From Phytophthora colocasiae (Eukaryota > Oomycota > Peronosporomycetes > Peronosporales > Peronosporaceae), in the NCBI GenBank assembly GCA_018806915.1, contig JAGKQI010000045.1, forward strand, positions 1,178,001 through 1,242,000: a DNA stretch of 64,000 nt, given 5' to 3'. Shown here in pieces: positions 41,101-51,270 of the stretch. The notes beneath the pieces were generated by a model, which saw only the letters and a list, made by a program, of their open reading frames with translations, was not told the origin of the DNA and did not search any database. Position numbers and translations under genes: made by a program. Position 1 is the stretch's first letter; each line of letters begins with the position of its first letter.

Positions 41101-44100
41101 GTTCTAACATCGGGTCGATCTCTTCTGGCATGTTCTCGATCAACACTGCAGCTCCAATCATGATGGAGTTCTCTAACATCCGTACAAATCCAGCTTGAGA
41201 CTGTTTCACCACCTTTAAATTGTTACTTTCCTCCATATTCTTCACCCATCGGTTCGCTTGACCCTGTGGATCGATCATCAACGGCCAGCGGTTGCTACGC
41301 TGCAACATGATGGCATTGTCAATGGAAAAAGAATCGTTCGGCAGCTTAGCGATCGTCCACGCTCGGATCTGGACAGCTTCACCCAGTGTTTCCGTCAGTG
41401 TAAACGTCTTGGAACAGGTAATGGATTGCTTTGTGAGCTCCGTACACCATTGAGCCACTGCTCGTTCGCGGTAAATACTGGTAAAAGCACCTAAATACGC
41501 GATCACCCCGGACGCCAGCATAATATCACCCACTACATTATCGTACACGATCTGTAGTTGAGCTGACATGTCGCTCCAACGTGCTTTCTCGCCTCCCAAG
41601 CCGCCAATCAACTGTGTAGCTCGCGTCAGTTTCTTGGAACAGTCATCAACTTGAAATTCGAGGTCACTTTTCTTCTTGTACGCGGCCGCAAGGTCTTCTT
41701 CAAGTCGTGCGACCTTGTCCAGCACCACTTGAAGCGCGTCCTGCTTGACCTTCAGCTCACTTTGAGCCTTTTCCAGGGCTAAAGTGGCAGCTTTCAGTGC
41801 TTCTCGCTTGGGTGCGACAACTTTCGCAACGCGGTCATAAACCACCATCGCATGGACCCAACTACAGAGCCCTGAAGCTGCAACGGATGCCTTGCGGATT
41901 TTTTCAGCTTGAAAATCTGGATTCGCGGCATACGGTCGAACTTTATCCATTGCTTCTAATGGGATATTATCCTTGTCATATTCCAGGAGATTTTGTAGGA
42001 ATCGAGTATCTCCTAGTAGAGTCTTCTGTGCTGGTCCCCAGTAGTCGTCCACCTTCTTGGTTCCTCCAGCAGGATCCTTCACTTTCACTGGTGGTACACG
42101 CATCATGATGCACACAGCTTCCATCACCAGTTTAACTCCATCAGGGGGTTTCTTCATCGCTTTAATCTCGGTAATATCTCCTTTAGTAAGGGTCTGTAGC
42201 GCTTTAACAGCATTCTCCAGCGCTGGAATCGCTTCAGCTAGTTCCGCTTCACAACTCTCTTTAATCCCATTTGCTTCAGCTGCCTGTTCATTGCAGAGTT
42301 TCTCCTCCGCCCCGACAATATCCTTCGTAGCATTGGCTTCTTTCTGTTCACGGGAAATCGTCTCCAACAAGGCATCGGTTTCAATAGTAGCTACTTTCAG
42401 CAAAGGCTGAAGTGCTTCTAATTCCAACTGCATCTTCTCTACTTGCTCTGCAGTCTCCATGAGTTTCGTCAGTCCATTGTCGTATCGTTGTTTCATAGTC
42501 ATCACCTCCACGCGTTTGTTATTTAGAAGCTTCTTGAAAGTATTTAGAAGTTCCAGGTACGACGTGGGGGTCACGTAGTAGTACCGACGTAGAGACTGTA
42601 GAAAATCTCGAGTCAGTTCACTCACGCTCTCCTGCATCCCAACGCAAACATCCACGATCCCAATTTTCACTTGTGCTGGTAGCTCAATATCCACTAGGAA
42701 ATAATCAGCCACAGAGCGTAAAGCTTCGTCCGGCCATTCAGCAAACCAGTCGATAGTACAGCAATTCACCAGTGACGGGAACATACGAAGACGACGACGG
42801 AAAGCTTCTCCAATAGGCGAGAGAGCCAATACAATGTGGAGATTTGTACGACACCGACCTACGAAGAAATTGTACAATTCAGCACTATTTCCGGCATTCA
42901 CTCCTGATGCAGTAGCTGCAGGTTCTAATGCTTCGTTCATCTGTACCAGTTCATCATTCGCCCATAGATTCGCCACTTCTCCAGTGTTTAGAAGTCCGTT
43001 GATATCTTCCAGATACGCTTCTTCTACTATCTGCGTGTCGGAAAACAGGAAGACTGTGGGCTGATTATTCAGGCCACTCAGTTGTAACACTTTCTTAATG
43101 TCATTCCGCCATTCTGTTCGCGAATAGGATTTAGAAATCTCGATCTGGAACAATTTATACTCGGCCATAAACACTGCCAACGTCGTCAGACTTTTCCGTC
43201 CACTGCCACCCACTCCAACTAGTAAAGCATTGCCTAATGGTTGATGAATTACTCTGGAAATGCGCGCCACATGCTCAATGGCATTCTGGAACAGTACTAA
43301 ACGCATAGGGGCTGCACTCATATTGTTGTAGTCTTCCAGAAACACTTGCATTGCGCTTTGGAGCTTTTCACGATCTCGAAGCTCCGCGTAGCTCTTTGTG
43401 CCACTTTTTCCATCACTTGAACCGCCAAAATTCCCATAAATCAACGTAGCATTAGGGCCACGTACATCTGTAGCCGTATAAACGAGATCGAAGTGCAGTT
43501 TAACCGTTTTAACCAGAATATCTGCAAACCAAGCACGATCTTTATCATCAATCAGTCGATCCGAGAAAACCCGAAGACATTCGTGACTCCACAAGCGAAC
43601 GAAATCTTTCCCGTCCTTAATTGTATCACTCGAAGCTTGTGCGACACCTTGGAAGACCTTAGATAAATCTCGCAGATTAAACGTGTAGTGTGATTTAGCT
43701 GGGGTGGGCAACAAAGCCTGAGAAATGGTGTTATAAATGTCGATTGTAGCACTCACAACTGCTCCACCAAGCTGTTTCACAACCTGAGGGAAATTCAACA
43801 GAAACCAGTCCGTAATCCGAGTGAAAATGGCGCGGAGAGACTCGTTGTCGAACGGTACGAAGTTGATCAGATTAAAATACCGTACGTACCGCTGGGTAAT
43901 GCGTGTCCGTCCACCTCCTGGAGGACCCATCGCAGCGATAAACTGGATATCCACCAGCTGAGTGAACGAATTGTCCTTGCGGTTGTACCATCCTCCATGT
44001 CCCATCCATTGCCGTAGCAGTTCAATCGGCGGTTGAGCGCCATAGGTTTCTTTCGCTGGCATATTCAGGTCGTCCACAAAGATCACACAGCTCTGACCCA

Positions 44101-47100
44101 GCGGTGGGCCTAGTACGCCTTTACGTCGTTTATCCAGCTTGGCTTCGATCAGATCTTGGGTCTGGTTAGCACTTGTTTGGGCTGAGAAGTTAAGGAAGAT
44201 CGATGGGGCGAACTTAGGCGGATTTTCGCTGCCTGGTGGGTCATTTAATCCACTAAGCAGCTTCTTCTTGATAGAAACGGACTTGCCAGTCCCTGTATCA
44301 CCAGTGCAGAGAACGTGGAAGTGGTGGCGAATGAGAGTGTCTAGCAACCACGCGTTGCGTTCTGAGTCGATGGTCGGGACCAAAACTTGAGTAAATTGGG
44401 CATCTCTTGGGATCACGAATGTGCCAGAAGCTTCCATCCAATTAGCCCACACACAGCGTCGGGTATCAAAGCGGTAGTCGTACACCAGCCCTTCGTCAGG
44501 TATTTGCAGCATCGCTTTTCGGTCCGGAAGCAGTAGATACGACGGAGATTTAGCTACAAAGTCCTTAAAGTAAAGCAGAGACGGAGATGCCGGTACTCCC
44601 GTGTCATCAACCGGCTCTTCAGTATCAGCAGTGGCAATAGCTACTGCGAGTTCAGCGGAGAGGAAGTCACGCAGATATCTGTCAAATATCTGGCGAGATT
44701 TTGTGTCAATACAAGCGCCAATCGACCAAATCACCGCTTTAACCAGTACACACTCGAGAATCTTCTGGGCGTCCGGTCCACTTGGAACTGCGGACGCCGT
44801 AGAGCCTTCCGTTGGATCGGGAAAGCCGTCACGTAGAGCGCATTCAAATAGTCGCAATAGTGACGCTGCATGCTCCAGAAACGTCACAGGAGTGGGTACT
44901 GTACAGTGTTTATCCACAAAGTAAAGCATCGGTGGCACAATCCACCGAAAGGATTCCTCCAAATACTCGCCATACGCCGCGAATGCCACCGGTAACCGCG
45001 TAATGAGCCAAGTCCGTACTAAGACCTCCCAACCCAATGCTTTTGCCTCGAGGAAGACCATTCCAACACGCGAGACTGTCGCAGGAGACGCTTCTTCAAG
45101 ATCTTCCGTCTCAAATACCATCCGCATCCGCTCCGTCATCTTAACGATCTCTCCGCTCATAAGGCAGAGCTTCTTGTTATCATCCAGTACCGTATTCATG
45201 TTCTCGATCCATACAGCATCTACAGGGCCGTCAAACATGACCCACTGCAGTTCCGACGTTGTATCGCGAGCACAATTACGGTACGTGCAGGCTAAAACTC
45301 CATCGGACCACTCGTGTGTGTTTTCGTCAAAATTTCCGTATAACTGGCCGCTAGTGATGGCTTTCGGGTTCATCGTATGGATATTCACGCGCTGTTGCAG
45401 CGTTGGGGCTCCTTTCGTGCCGTTCTCCTCCTGCTGTTCAATCTCTTCCGTGTAGCACGCAGTCATAGCTGTCGCTAAGGAGTGGACGACGCATGTTTTA
45501 CCTGATCCAGTGGTTCCTACGATCATCAGCCCGTGCCGGACTTGAACCGTCTCGTAGAACTGTACCACCTTCATCTTGAACTCAGGCTTACACTCCAACG
45601 GGATATTCACGTCCGGAACGATCGCGATGCCTCGTACACAAGTCTCATCAATGTGTCGAAGCAGAGCTCCGTGGTCTGGCAAAGGTAGTAGAACATCCGG
45701 GAATAAATCCGACGTGATGCCACGGAAAAGCGGCAAGTCATCGGACGTGAATTTGGGGAGATTTACGTCCTGCACCGACCGCAGTACGATTTTGTCCTCC
45801 GTCCAGAACGGATCGTTGCCTAACTGCTGGCGTAAAGCTCCAGTAGCTACGAGAATGGAATTTACTGCGCGCATGCCGTAATCATAGTGTTTCTGGGACG
45901 AAAGTTGTTCCGAAGCGAGCTGCAGCACTTGAGTGAGCTTCCGCGCGTTGCTACGAGCTTGGGCGAAGCCGAACGAGTACAAGCGGATTTCGGAGATCAA
46001 GGCATAGTCGGGCACCATCATCGCACAAGGGCGGAACAGTGCCTTAAGGTTATCAGGTAGCTCTGCACGGCCGGCATAGCCTGGATTCATGGTGATGAAG
46101 ACGTTGGCGCTGGCGTTGAGCTTGATAAAAGTCCCTTCGAACAGGAATTTATCTACGCCAGCCTTCTTCCCTTCGTTAATCGTTAGGATCTGCTGCGCAA
46201 TGACGGACAAAACCTCGATATTAATCCGATTGAACTCGTCGAAGCAGCACCAGGAACCGCAGCCAGCTAAACCTTTAAAGAACTTAGCCATAGCGAGATA
46301 ATCCAGACCGTCTGAGCAGTTAAAGACCACGCACTGAATGGCAATAGCTTTGCTTAGGTCCTTGACGGTCTCCGTTTTCCCTGTTCCGGCGGGGCCTTCT
46401 GGCGCTCCACCGTACATCAAATCCACAGCACCCATCATTGTACGGTAGCATCTATCTGTCAGCGGGGTGATCACCAGTCGCATTGTGTTGCCCAGGTACT
46501 CATAGCCATATCTTACTCGTGCGTTCACAATACGCGCCTGTAAGTCAAAGACATTAGCGGATTTTACGCCTTCTGCCCAATAATATCGTAGCTGGGAGAT
46601 CCACTCGAAGTCCTGGTCGCTCTCCACGTCCTTTTCGATCATATGGGAGATTGTATCGCGGGCGTGAACATCAATAACTACCAAAGCACCGATGGTCGTG
46701 CGTTCCAGCTTGGTTAAATTCCCACGAACCAGCATGACAATCTTCTCCAGTTGAGCGTTAAGTACATCAACATATGCTTTGATTCCATTCACGCCGTTCC
46801 CAAGATTTAACGCGCGTGTGACGTCTTGCGTCCAGTAAACCTGTGAAACTGCGAGAACTACCTGCGCCGGCCACTTGAGCATCCACGTTTCGCGTTCTTC
46901 CAGAGGATACGCAGCTAGTGAGCGTTCTGTTTGGTCCCGAACACTGTCCCATTGATTCTGCTCCACTTCCAGCAGCCACATCTCCACGTTGCCTTTGTTC
47001 TTACTGCTCTCTGGACTGACAGGAAGTCGTAGGGGCACCACTTCGCCTTCAGCGGAACGCATCTCAGTGATTAACAAGGGCGGACCGTCCTGGAATGTCA

Positions 47101-50100
47101 CGTTGAAGACACCTTCAAAGCATTTGCCTAGATGAGGTTGTACAGCTCGCGGTTCTTTGGTTTGGGACAAAATCTCCAATAGTTCATCATTCGAGAGGAA
47201 AAAGAAACGAGGGAAATGCAATCGCTTCATCTCCAGGTAATCGTTCAATCCCTTCTGGATCTCATCCAGTTTCTCGTTGGCGCGTTGGAATTTTGCCAGT
47301 AGTTTGTCCATGGCAATGACAGTGAGAAAAGTCGGATCCGTCACGGTGTCTTCCATTGTTTTCCGCCACAAAGCGTCCACACTAGCGAACCGGCGAGCTT
47401 CAGTTGGCATTTGACGCATAATATCTTCACTACTGAAGATAGCTTCAAGGTAGAGCCACGTGCGTTGACATGCCATCCATTCGTCCAGCAATTGTTGGGA
47501 ATATTGCAACTTTTTCTCCCAGGCCTTGCAATCTTTTTCAATACTCTTAATATACGGTGACCCACGCATCGTCTGCGTCTTAACGAGATGATCATCCAAC
47601 AAAGCCACAATGTCGTCCGTGCTTCGAAGCAGATACGTCCCTGTCTCGCGATACGGGGCCGTCTGGAACTCCACCTTCTCCCATTCCGCTATCATCGCAC
47701 TCAAGTTCTTCTGTAAAGAATATTCCTTCTCAGCGAACGTTCCGATCTCCTGGATAGTCTCCAAATGCTGCGTAATGCCTCGATCCAGTAGAAGTTGCAG
47801 TGTTAATTCCTCCTCGGCTTCTTCAAAGCCAATCGTATGTCGAAGCTTCTCCCAATGTCGCTCTTGAAGCGCAGGACTGGCCAGCGACTGGATCACAGGT
47901 AAGTACGCTTTGAATTCTTCCGTGCGCTCGCGAAGAATGAGCGCGACTTCAGCTGATCCTGGCGCATCGTCAACGAGGGACTTACTCAGTTTGTACGAAG
48001 CTTTCCACCACTCCGTCACTAACGCTTCGATCGCCCCTCCTTTGAGCTCCAAGAATGACCCGTTGAGCCACGCCTGACGACTCGCATGGAACTCGGAGCT
48101 CATAGTCCACAGTTTATAATAAGGGGCGAAGTCTCCTTCAAGTTTCAACAAAAGCGGTGTGTACTCAGTAGGAGGGAAGCCGAACACTGCCTCGCGAGAG
48201 TTAAAGTCCTGCGCCTTCGCTCGCGCGTCTTGTAAAGCGTCAAACAGCGTGATCGCCAGCTCCACGTACTTGTCAGTGTGCTCTACTTCGCCGTAGCGAG
48301 TGAACGCCTGTACTTCGCCTTCAAAACGTTCCAGATCCAGCTCGAATGCCTCCTTTTCCAGCGCAAGGCGGTCCATCATGCGTATTTTATCCTCTTCCAG
48401 TGCCGAATCGCACGAATCTGCCGCGTGTGCCACCTTGAGTGGCCATTCCTTGGTAGAATGAGCCAGCGTGAAGTCCTCAGCCGACAGCTTGTGGGAGAAC
48501 TCGGTCAGAGCATCCAGTCGGATGTGAATGACGGCCACCTCACGTTGAATGCCGGCAATCACCGTCTTACTTTCGCCTACGAACTGCTTCAACTTAGCCA
48601 ATTGTGCCTCGTTCGTAGGCTTCTCGTTGATGCGCGCCAATATTCCCGCATATCGAGCTGTGATGGCCAGATTTTGCGCCCGAGCGTCACGTACTAAGCT
48701 GGAAATGAGCGTATCACGTAGCTCCAGTGACCGGGATCGAAGATGCTTCTTCAGGGAGCTGGTGTGAACGCACACAAGTGGGAGCGCCACAAAGTCGAAA
48801 GCAATGACGTCAACGCGGAACGCGAGCTCGTGAAATCTCCGAATTTGAGCGCACAATCGGGGTAGGTACGCTTCATCGTCTGTAGGAAGCGGTTTGCTTT
48901 CTTTCAGAAGTTGATGCTCTTGTTGCTGCAGTGGCAGAAGCTCTGCGATGAAGACGGTCGGATCAAAGTGCACGAAGTCAGTGTACGCCGCGAACTGACC
49001 AGCTAGTGCGTGCGCCGCCTGCATCGCATGGTCCACACTATCGCAAACTTCCACTTTGGCGGTTTGTAGAGCGTCTAGACACTCCGCTACCACTGCACGA
49101 CGAGATGCTCTTTGCTCTTCATCTGCTCCTTTGTCAGTATCAACGCCAAAATCCAGCAGCGGCTTCCGCTCAAGAGATAGAAGACCCATTATGTCACAGT
49201 CCAGTCTGTCAATCTCCTGCACTGCAGACGCGATCGCATTCAGCGGTTCTAGCAGAACAGCCGTCACTTCTTGAGCTGAAGGTTCTACCACAACCTCATC
49301 GTTAACAAAGGCGAGCTGGACACTGAACAGCGAGCCACATGGAGCTCGGATTTCCTTCTGGTCTCGAGTCGAAGTGAATCTGTTCCTAAGTGGGCGCCCT
49401 GGGAGATCTTCCTCATCCGTTTGATAATCTTTCGCTTGATCATCCCCCGCTTTCGACGTTTCAGGTCGAAGGGCACCGCTTTCGGCATGGCGGCGTACGA
49501 AAAGGACCCATTCACGCACGGATCGATGCACAATTTCACGTAGCTGAGCCGCCAAACGTAACTCCAACCCAGTGAGAACTCTCTTCAGTCGACTCGTATC
49601 GTACACAATGCGGTCAGAGAGAAACAAATCGAAGTGATCTTGAAGGTTGTCGATCACGTTCTCAACAAGTGCGCGTCTCCAATCCACTAGTAAGATCTCC
49701 GCCACTTTGTTTGCATGTGCGGCCTGCAACGCCTGGAAATCCAACACGCGGAACGGCATTTGGGCAGCTAACGTTGTTTCCCCGTTGACTTCTTTCGAAT
49801 TTTCATCTACCTGGACTAACAGCAGCCTCTGGAACGTTTTCTCCCAGCCTGCGTACATACGTCGAAGCACAGCGAGCAATTGCGGCGAACTGGTATACGA
49901 CGCAGTGCTCACACGTCGTCGACTCCGCTTAAAATCATGAGTAGGGATTGCCACTTTCCCGTATGTGATGACCCCAAGCTCGGTTTGTTTCTTAGGTCCA
50001 GGAACGAGATCAAGGCCGCGGAATCGAGACTGCAAATCGGTGTCGTTACGTAGTTTCGTCAATAGTGCCGCCTTCTTCATACTTCGCATGTACTCTTGGA

Positions 50101-51082
50101 TAACAGTGTCTGTAAGCTGCCGTAGCAAAGACGCAGCCGGCTGCGAGTCCAATAAAGCCACACGTTCTGGTAAACCTGCCACCACTCGAGTATGCACACG
50201 CTCCAGTGTTGGACGGCCCATGGCACGTAATTGAGATGCATCTTGTTTAGCTAAGAAATCGTCAAACCTCAGCATTGCCTTCACTTGGTCTCGTCGTTCC
50301 CTTGCCGCAGCTACCCGCCTCTCAAACGTAATGGCTGACTCGCTCTCAAAGCGTAAATTGATTCTCCGTACTAACTTCTGTCTGTCAGATCCTTGAAACT
50401 GCACCAGATACTGCGCACGGTCTACATCATAACTTAACACCGCGCAGCTTCTCCACCTCCATTCTCCTTGGAAGAAATACGGCGACGCACCTACACGTTC
50501 CCTCTCGAGCCATTCCTGTGGACTATGTGCTTCAAACTCATCACTGTCGAAGAGGTGCAACGGGAACTGAGACTGGTCAAGCTGTAGTATACCCTCGTCC
50601 GGATCTGCAGCATTCTCGTCATTGTGTGGGCCTAAAGCAGTTTGTTTCGGGCTTTCATCGAGCGTTTGGCCACGTATCCGACCCGGAAAAGGACGTACTG
50701 CAGCTGGAGCTGTGAGCTGATGCTGCCGCATCCTCCTCTCCTGTTCTACCAGTAGTTCCTCGGCTGATTTCCAGCGGTGTGGGCGGTTATTGTGGTCTAC
50801 GCGTGTAAGATCTGCAGCGCCGGGTTTCGCCGGTTTTTGCTGTTTTGACAGCGATTTCGACGCAGCAGCAGCACTGCGACTAGCGCGAGAAGCTGCTGCA
50901 GCGCGTGTTTGCTGTAGACGACGCTCCTTCTCCTTGCGATGCTGTTTGTGCAGCTTAAACCGCGCTAAAAGTTGCTGCTTCGGGGTCAACGACCCCTGAC
51001 CATTAGACGTTGACGGCGGGATCTGCCCCTCGCCGTCCTCCAGCCCCATCGCCGCATCCGGACGCGGCTGGGCCATACTCAA
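38117..51082 (-). CDS. Axonemal dynein heavy chain, inner-arm type
   Basis: The 4321-aa ORF is uninterrupted and intronless. Residues 1 to about 1500 form the N-terminal tail and linker. The AAA ring follows: AAA1 P-loop GPAGTGKTETVKDL (about 1564) with CCFDEFNRI; AAA2 GTTGSGKTCVV (about 1856); AAA3 GDTGTGKSVSI (about 2261); AAA4 GVGGSGRKSLTT (about 2626). The coiled-coil stalk and microtubule-binding tip lie at about 2860-3200. AAA5, AAA6 and the C-terminal domain follow, ending in YKTSKRQGTLSTTGHSTNFV and HWIRRGVALLTQLDT. It is the ATP-driven microtubule motor of the flagellar axoneme. The AAA1 sequence and length resemble the single-headed inner-arm group (DNAH1/3/6/7/12 relatives); I cannot fix the orthologue. 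It implies motile zoospores. Confidence 0.97.
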   Translation of the reverse strand: MSMAQPRPDAAMGLEDGEGQIPPSTSNGQGSLTPKQQLLARFKLHKQHRKEKERRLQQTRAAAASRASRSAAAASKSLSKQQKPAKPGAADLTRVDHNNRPHRWKSAEELLVEQERRMRQHQLTAPAAVRPFPGRIRGQTLDESPKQTALGPHNDENAADPDEGILQLDQSQFPLHLFDSDEFEAHSPQEWLERERVGASPYFFQGEWRWRSCAVLSYDVDRAQYLVQFQGSDRQKLVRRINLRFESESAITFERRVAAARERRDQVKAMLRFDDFLAKQDASQLRAMGRPTLERVHTRVVAGLPERVALLDSQPAASLLRQLTDTVIQEYMRSMKKAALLTKLRNDTDLQSRFRGLDLVPGPKKQTELGVITYGKVAIPTHDFKRSRRRVSTASYTSSPQLLAVLRRMYAGWEKTFQRLLLVQVDENSKEVNGETTLAAQMPFRVLDFQALQAAHANKVAEILLVDWRRALVENVIDNLQDHFDLFLSDRIVYDTSRLKRVLTGLELRLAAQLREIVHRSVREWVLFVRRHAESGALRPETSKAGDDQAKDYQTDEEDLPGRPLRNRFTSTRDQKEIRAPCGSLFSVQLAFVNDEVVVEPSAQEVTAVLLEPLNAIASAVQEIDRLDCDIMGLLSLERKPLLDFGVDTDKGADEEQRASRRAVVAECLDALQTAKVEVCDSVDHAMQAAHALAGQFAAYTDFVHFDPTVFIAELLPLQQQEHQLLKESKPLPTDDEAYLPRLCAQIRRFHELAFRVDVIAFDFVALPLVCVHTSSLKKHLRSRSLELRDTLISSLVRDARAQNLAITARYAGILARINEKPTNEAQLAKLKQFVGESKTVIAGIQREVAVIHIRLDALTEFSHKLSAEDFTLAHSTKEWPLKVAHAADSCDSALEEDKIRMMDRLALEKEAFELDLERFEGEVQAFTRYGEVEHTDKYVELAITLFDALQDARAKAQDFNSREAVFGFPPTEYTPLLLKLEGDFAPYYKLWTMSSEFHASRQAWLNGSFLELKGGAIEALVTEWWKASYKLSKSLVDDAPGSAEVALILRERTEEFKAYLPVIQSLASPALQERHWEKLRHTIGFEEAEEELTLQLLLDRGITQHLETIQEIGTFAEKEYSLQKNLSAMIAEWEKVEFQTAPYRETGTYLLRSTDDIVALLDDHLVKTQTMRGSPYIKSIEKDCKAWEKKLQYSQQLLDEWMACQRTWLYLEAIFSSEDIMRQMPTEARRFASVDALWRKTMEDTVTDPTFLTVIAMDKLLAKFQRANEKLDEIQKGLNDYLEMKRLHFPRFFFLSNDELLEILSQTKEPRAVQPHLGKCFEGVFNVTFQDGPPLLITEMRSAEGEVVPLRLPVSPESSKNKGNVEMWLLEVEQNQWDSVRDQTERSLAAYPLEERETWMLKWPAQVVLAVSQVYWTQDVTRALNLGNGVNGIKAYVDVLNAQLEKIVMLVRGNLTKLERTTIGALVVIDVHARDTISHMIEKDVESDQDFEWISQLRYYWAEGVKSANVFDLQARIVNARVRYGYEYLGNTMRLVITPLTDRCYRTMMGAVDLMYGGAPEGPAGTGKTETVKDLSKAIAIQCVVFNCSDGLDYLAMAKFFKGLAGCGSWCCFDEFNRINIEVLSVIAQQILTINEGKKAGVDKFLFEGTFIKLNASANVFITMNPGYAGRAELPDNLKALFRPCAMMVPDYALISEIRLYSFGFAQARSNARKLTQVLQLASEQLSSQKHYDYGMRAVNSILVATGALRQQLGNDPFWTEDKIVLRSVQDVNLPKFTSDDLPLFRGITSDLFPDVLLPLPDHGALLRHIDETCVRGIAIVPDVNIPLECKPEFKMKVVQFYETVQVRHGLMIVGTTGSGKTCVVHSLATAMTACYTEEIEQQEENGTKGAPTLQQRVNIHTMNPKAITSGQLYGNFDENTHEWSDGVLACTYRNCARDTTSELQWVMFDGPVDAVWIENMNTVLDDNKKLCLMSGEIVKMTERMRMVFETEDLEEASPATVSRVGMVFLEAKALGWEVLVRTWLITRLPVAFAAYGEYLEESFRWIVPPMLYFVDKHCTVPTPVTFLEHAASLLRLFECALRDGFPDPTEGSTASAVPSGPDAQKILECVLVKAVIWSIGACIDTKSRQIFDRYLRDFLSAELAVAIATADTEEPVDDTGVPASPSLLYFKDFVAKSPSYLLLPDRKAMLQIPDEGLVYDYRFDTRRCVWANWMEASGTFVIPRDAQFTQVLVPTIDSERNAWLLDTLIRHHFHVLCTGDTGTGKSVSIKKKLLSGLNDPPGSENPPKFAPSIFLNFSAQTSANQTQDLIEAKLDKRRKGVLGPPLGQSCVIFVDDLNMPAKETYGAQPPIELLRQWMGHGGWYNRKDNSFTQLVDIQFIAAMGPPGGGRTRITQRYVRYFNLINFVPFDNESLRAIFTRITDWFLLNFPQVVKQLGGAVVSATIDIYNTISQALLPTPAKSHYTFNLRDLSKVFQGVAQASSDTIKDGKDFVRLWSHECLRVFSDRLIDDKDRAWFADILVKTVKLHFDLVYTATDVRGPNATLIYGNFGGSSDGKSGTKSYAELRDREKLQSAMQVFLEDYNNMSAAPMRLVLFQNAIEHVARISRVIHQPLGNALLVGVGGSGRKSLTTLAVFMAEYKLFQIEISKSYSRTEWRNDIKKVLQLSGLNNQPTVFLFSDTQIVEEAYLEDINGLLNTGEVANLWANDELVQMNEALEPAATASGVNAGNSAELYNFFVGRCRTNLHIVLALSPIGEAFRRRLRMFPSLVNCCTIDWFAEWPDEALRSVADYFLVDIELPAQVKIGIVDVCVGMQESVSELTRDFLQSLRRYYYVTPTSYLELLNTFKKLLNNKRVEVMTMKQRYDNGLTKLMETAEQVEKMQLELEALQPLLKVATIETDALLETISREQKEANATKDIVGAEEKLCNEQAAEANGIKESCEAELAEAIPALENAVKALQTLTKGDITEIKAMKKPPDGVKLVMEAVCIMMRVPPVKVKDPAGGTKKVDDYWGPAQKTLLGDTRFLQNLLEYDKDNIPLEAMDKVRPYAANPDFQAEKIRKASVAASGLCSWVHAMVVYDRVAKVVAPKREALKAATLALEKAQSELKVKQDALQVVLDKVARLEEDLAAAYKKKSDLEFQVDDCSKKLTRATQLIGGLGGEKARWSDMSAQLQIVYDNVVGDIMLASGVIAYLGAFTSIYRERAVAQWCTELTKQSITCSKTFTLTETLGEAVQIRAWTIAKLPNDSFSIDNAIMLQRSNRWPLMIDPQGQANRWVKNMEESNNLKVVKQSQAGFVRMLENSIMIGAAVLIENMPEEIDPMLEPILLKQVVKTGGIATIRLGDNTVEYDANFRLYMTTKLRNPHYPPETCVKVNLLNFMATEEGLQDQMLGIVVAKEEPVLEQQREKLVLEDAANKKTLKEIEDQILYLLQTAKGNILDDERLIETLGASKITANKIEEKVREAAVTQQMIAEKRQGYLPVAFRASQLFFCIADLTVIDPMYQYALEWFINLFVFSISRAESSSVLATRLDNLNDAFTFILYQNVCRSLFEKDKLLFAFLLAIKILVGNGTIDSGELRYFFTGNTQMDLQKPKPLGSETWLNDKTWANIVGLDVLPSFTGFSDAFATELELWEAAYNSTDPAELLATISVVAALDSFQRIIVLRCLRPDKVIPAVMSFVAAEMGQRFIEPQPFDLKAGFDDSNCSTPLIFVLTPGADPMSELLKLAAELGFNKKFVAISLGQGQGPLAENAIAEAIDNGTWVCLQNCHLSVSWLPTLEKICEEITPDRVHASFRLWLTSEPTRAFPSYILQHGVKMTNEPPKGMRANLKGSYLTIDEQWVASCKRPKEFKKLLFGLCFFHAVVRERTKFGPLGWNISYVFSSSDLAISKDQLKISLDDLQPTDPIPYAALAYLAGECNYGGRVTDDKDRRCLITILSDFYTRDILSESYTFSPSGLYYAPSADTSLSVFLNYIDQLPMNEGPEVFGLHDNANISTAIAETNLLLESALSLQPRGASGGGAAKSWDEVLDETARDIAAKLPPLFDIEKAELAFPVCYSESMNTVLTQELGRFNRLLNLLQISLVEIQKAIKGLVVMSAELEAMGNSMVNGHVPARWSAVAYPSLKPLGSWVTDFLARLAFLQNWLNRGTAPPVYWISGFFFTQAFITGTQQNYARKHKLPIDQVGYDMVVLAQTSSELTLPAEDGAYVDGLFLEGARWDAIAHTLAESNPRELYVPLPVLHLLPKARDQIEAIEDTDPKGTAHVYLCPVYKTSKRQGTLSTTGHSTNFVMSVRLPMSEQHRQKHWIRRGVALLTQLDT

Positions 51083-51270
51083 ACTGGCTGTGAGGCGTCA
51101 GGGCGGCGCCAGCTCTGCAGGGCAAGCGTCGCAGGCGCCCCTTTAGCCCCATGCCTTAAATAACATCATCTTGCAAGCAATTATGTTATGTGTCGGTCAC
51201 CGTCTAACTTGAACCCTCTATTATTTTGTACCCTCTATTAGAACAGTAGAAAAGAGGAAGGGTAGAACCG
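51083..51270. promoter_or_regulatory. Short divergent promoter region
   Basis: 188 bp separate the start codons of the dynein (minus) and the PDZ-like gene (plus), so both promoters must lie here. CTCTATTA occurs twice in TTGTACCCTCTATTAGAAC and just before it. A second in-frame Met at 51331 would widen the gap by 60 bp. Confidence 0.5.
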
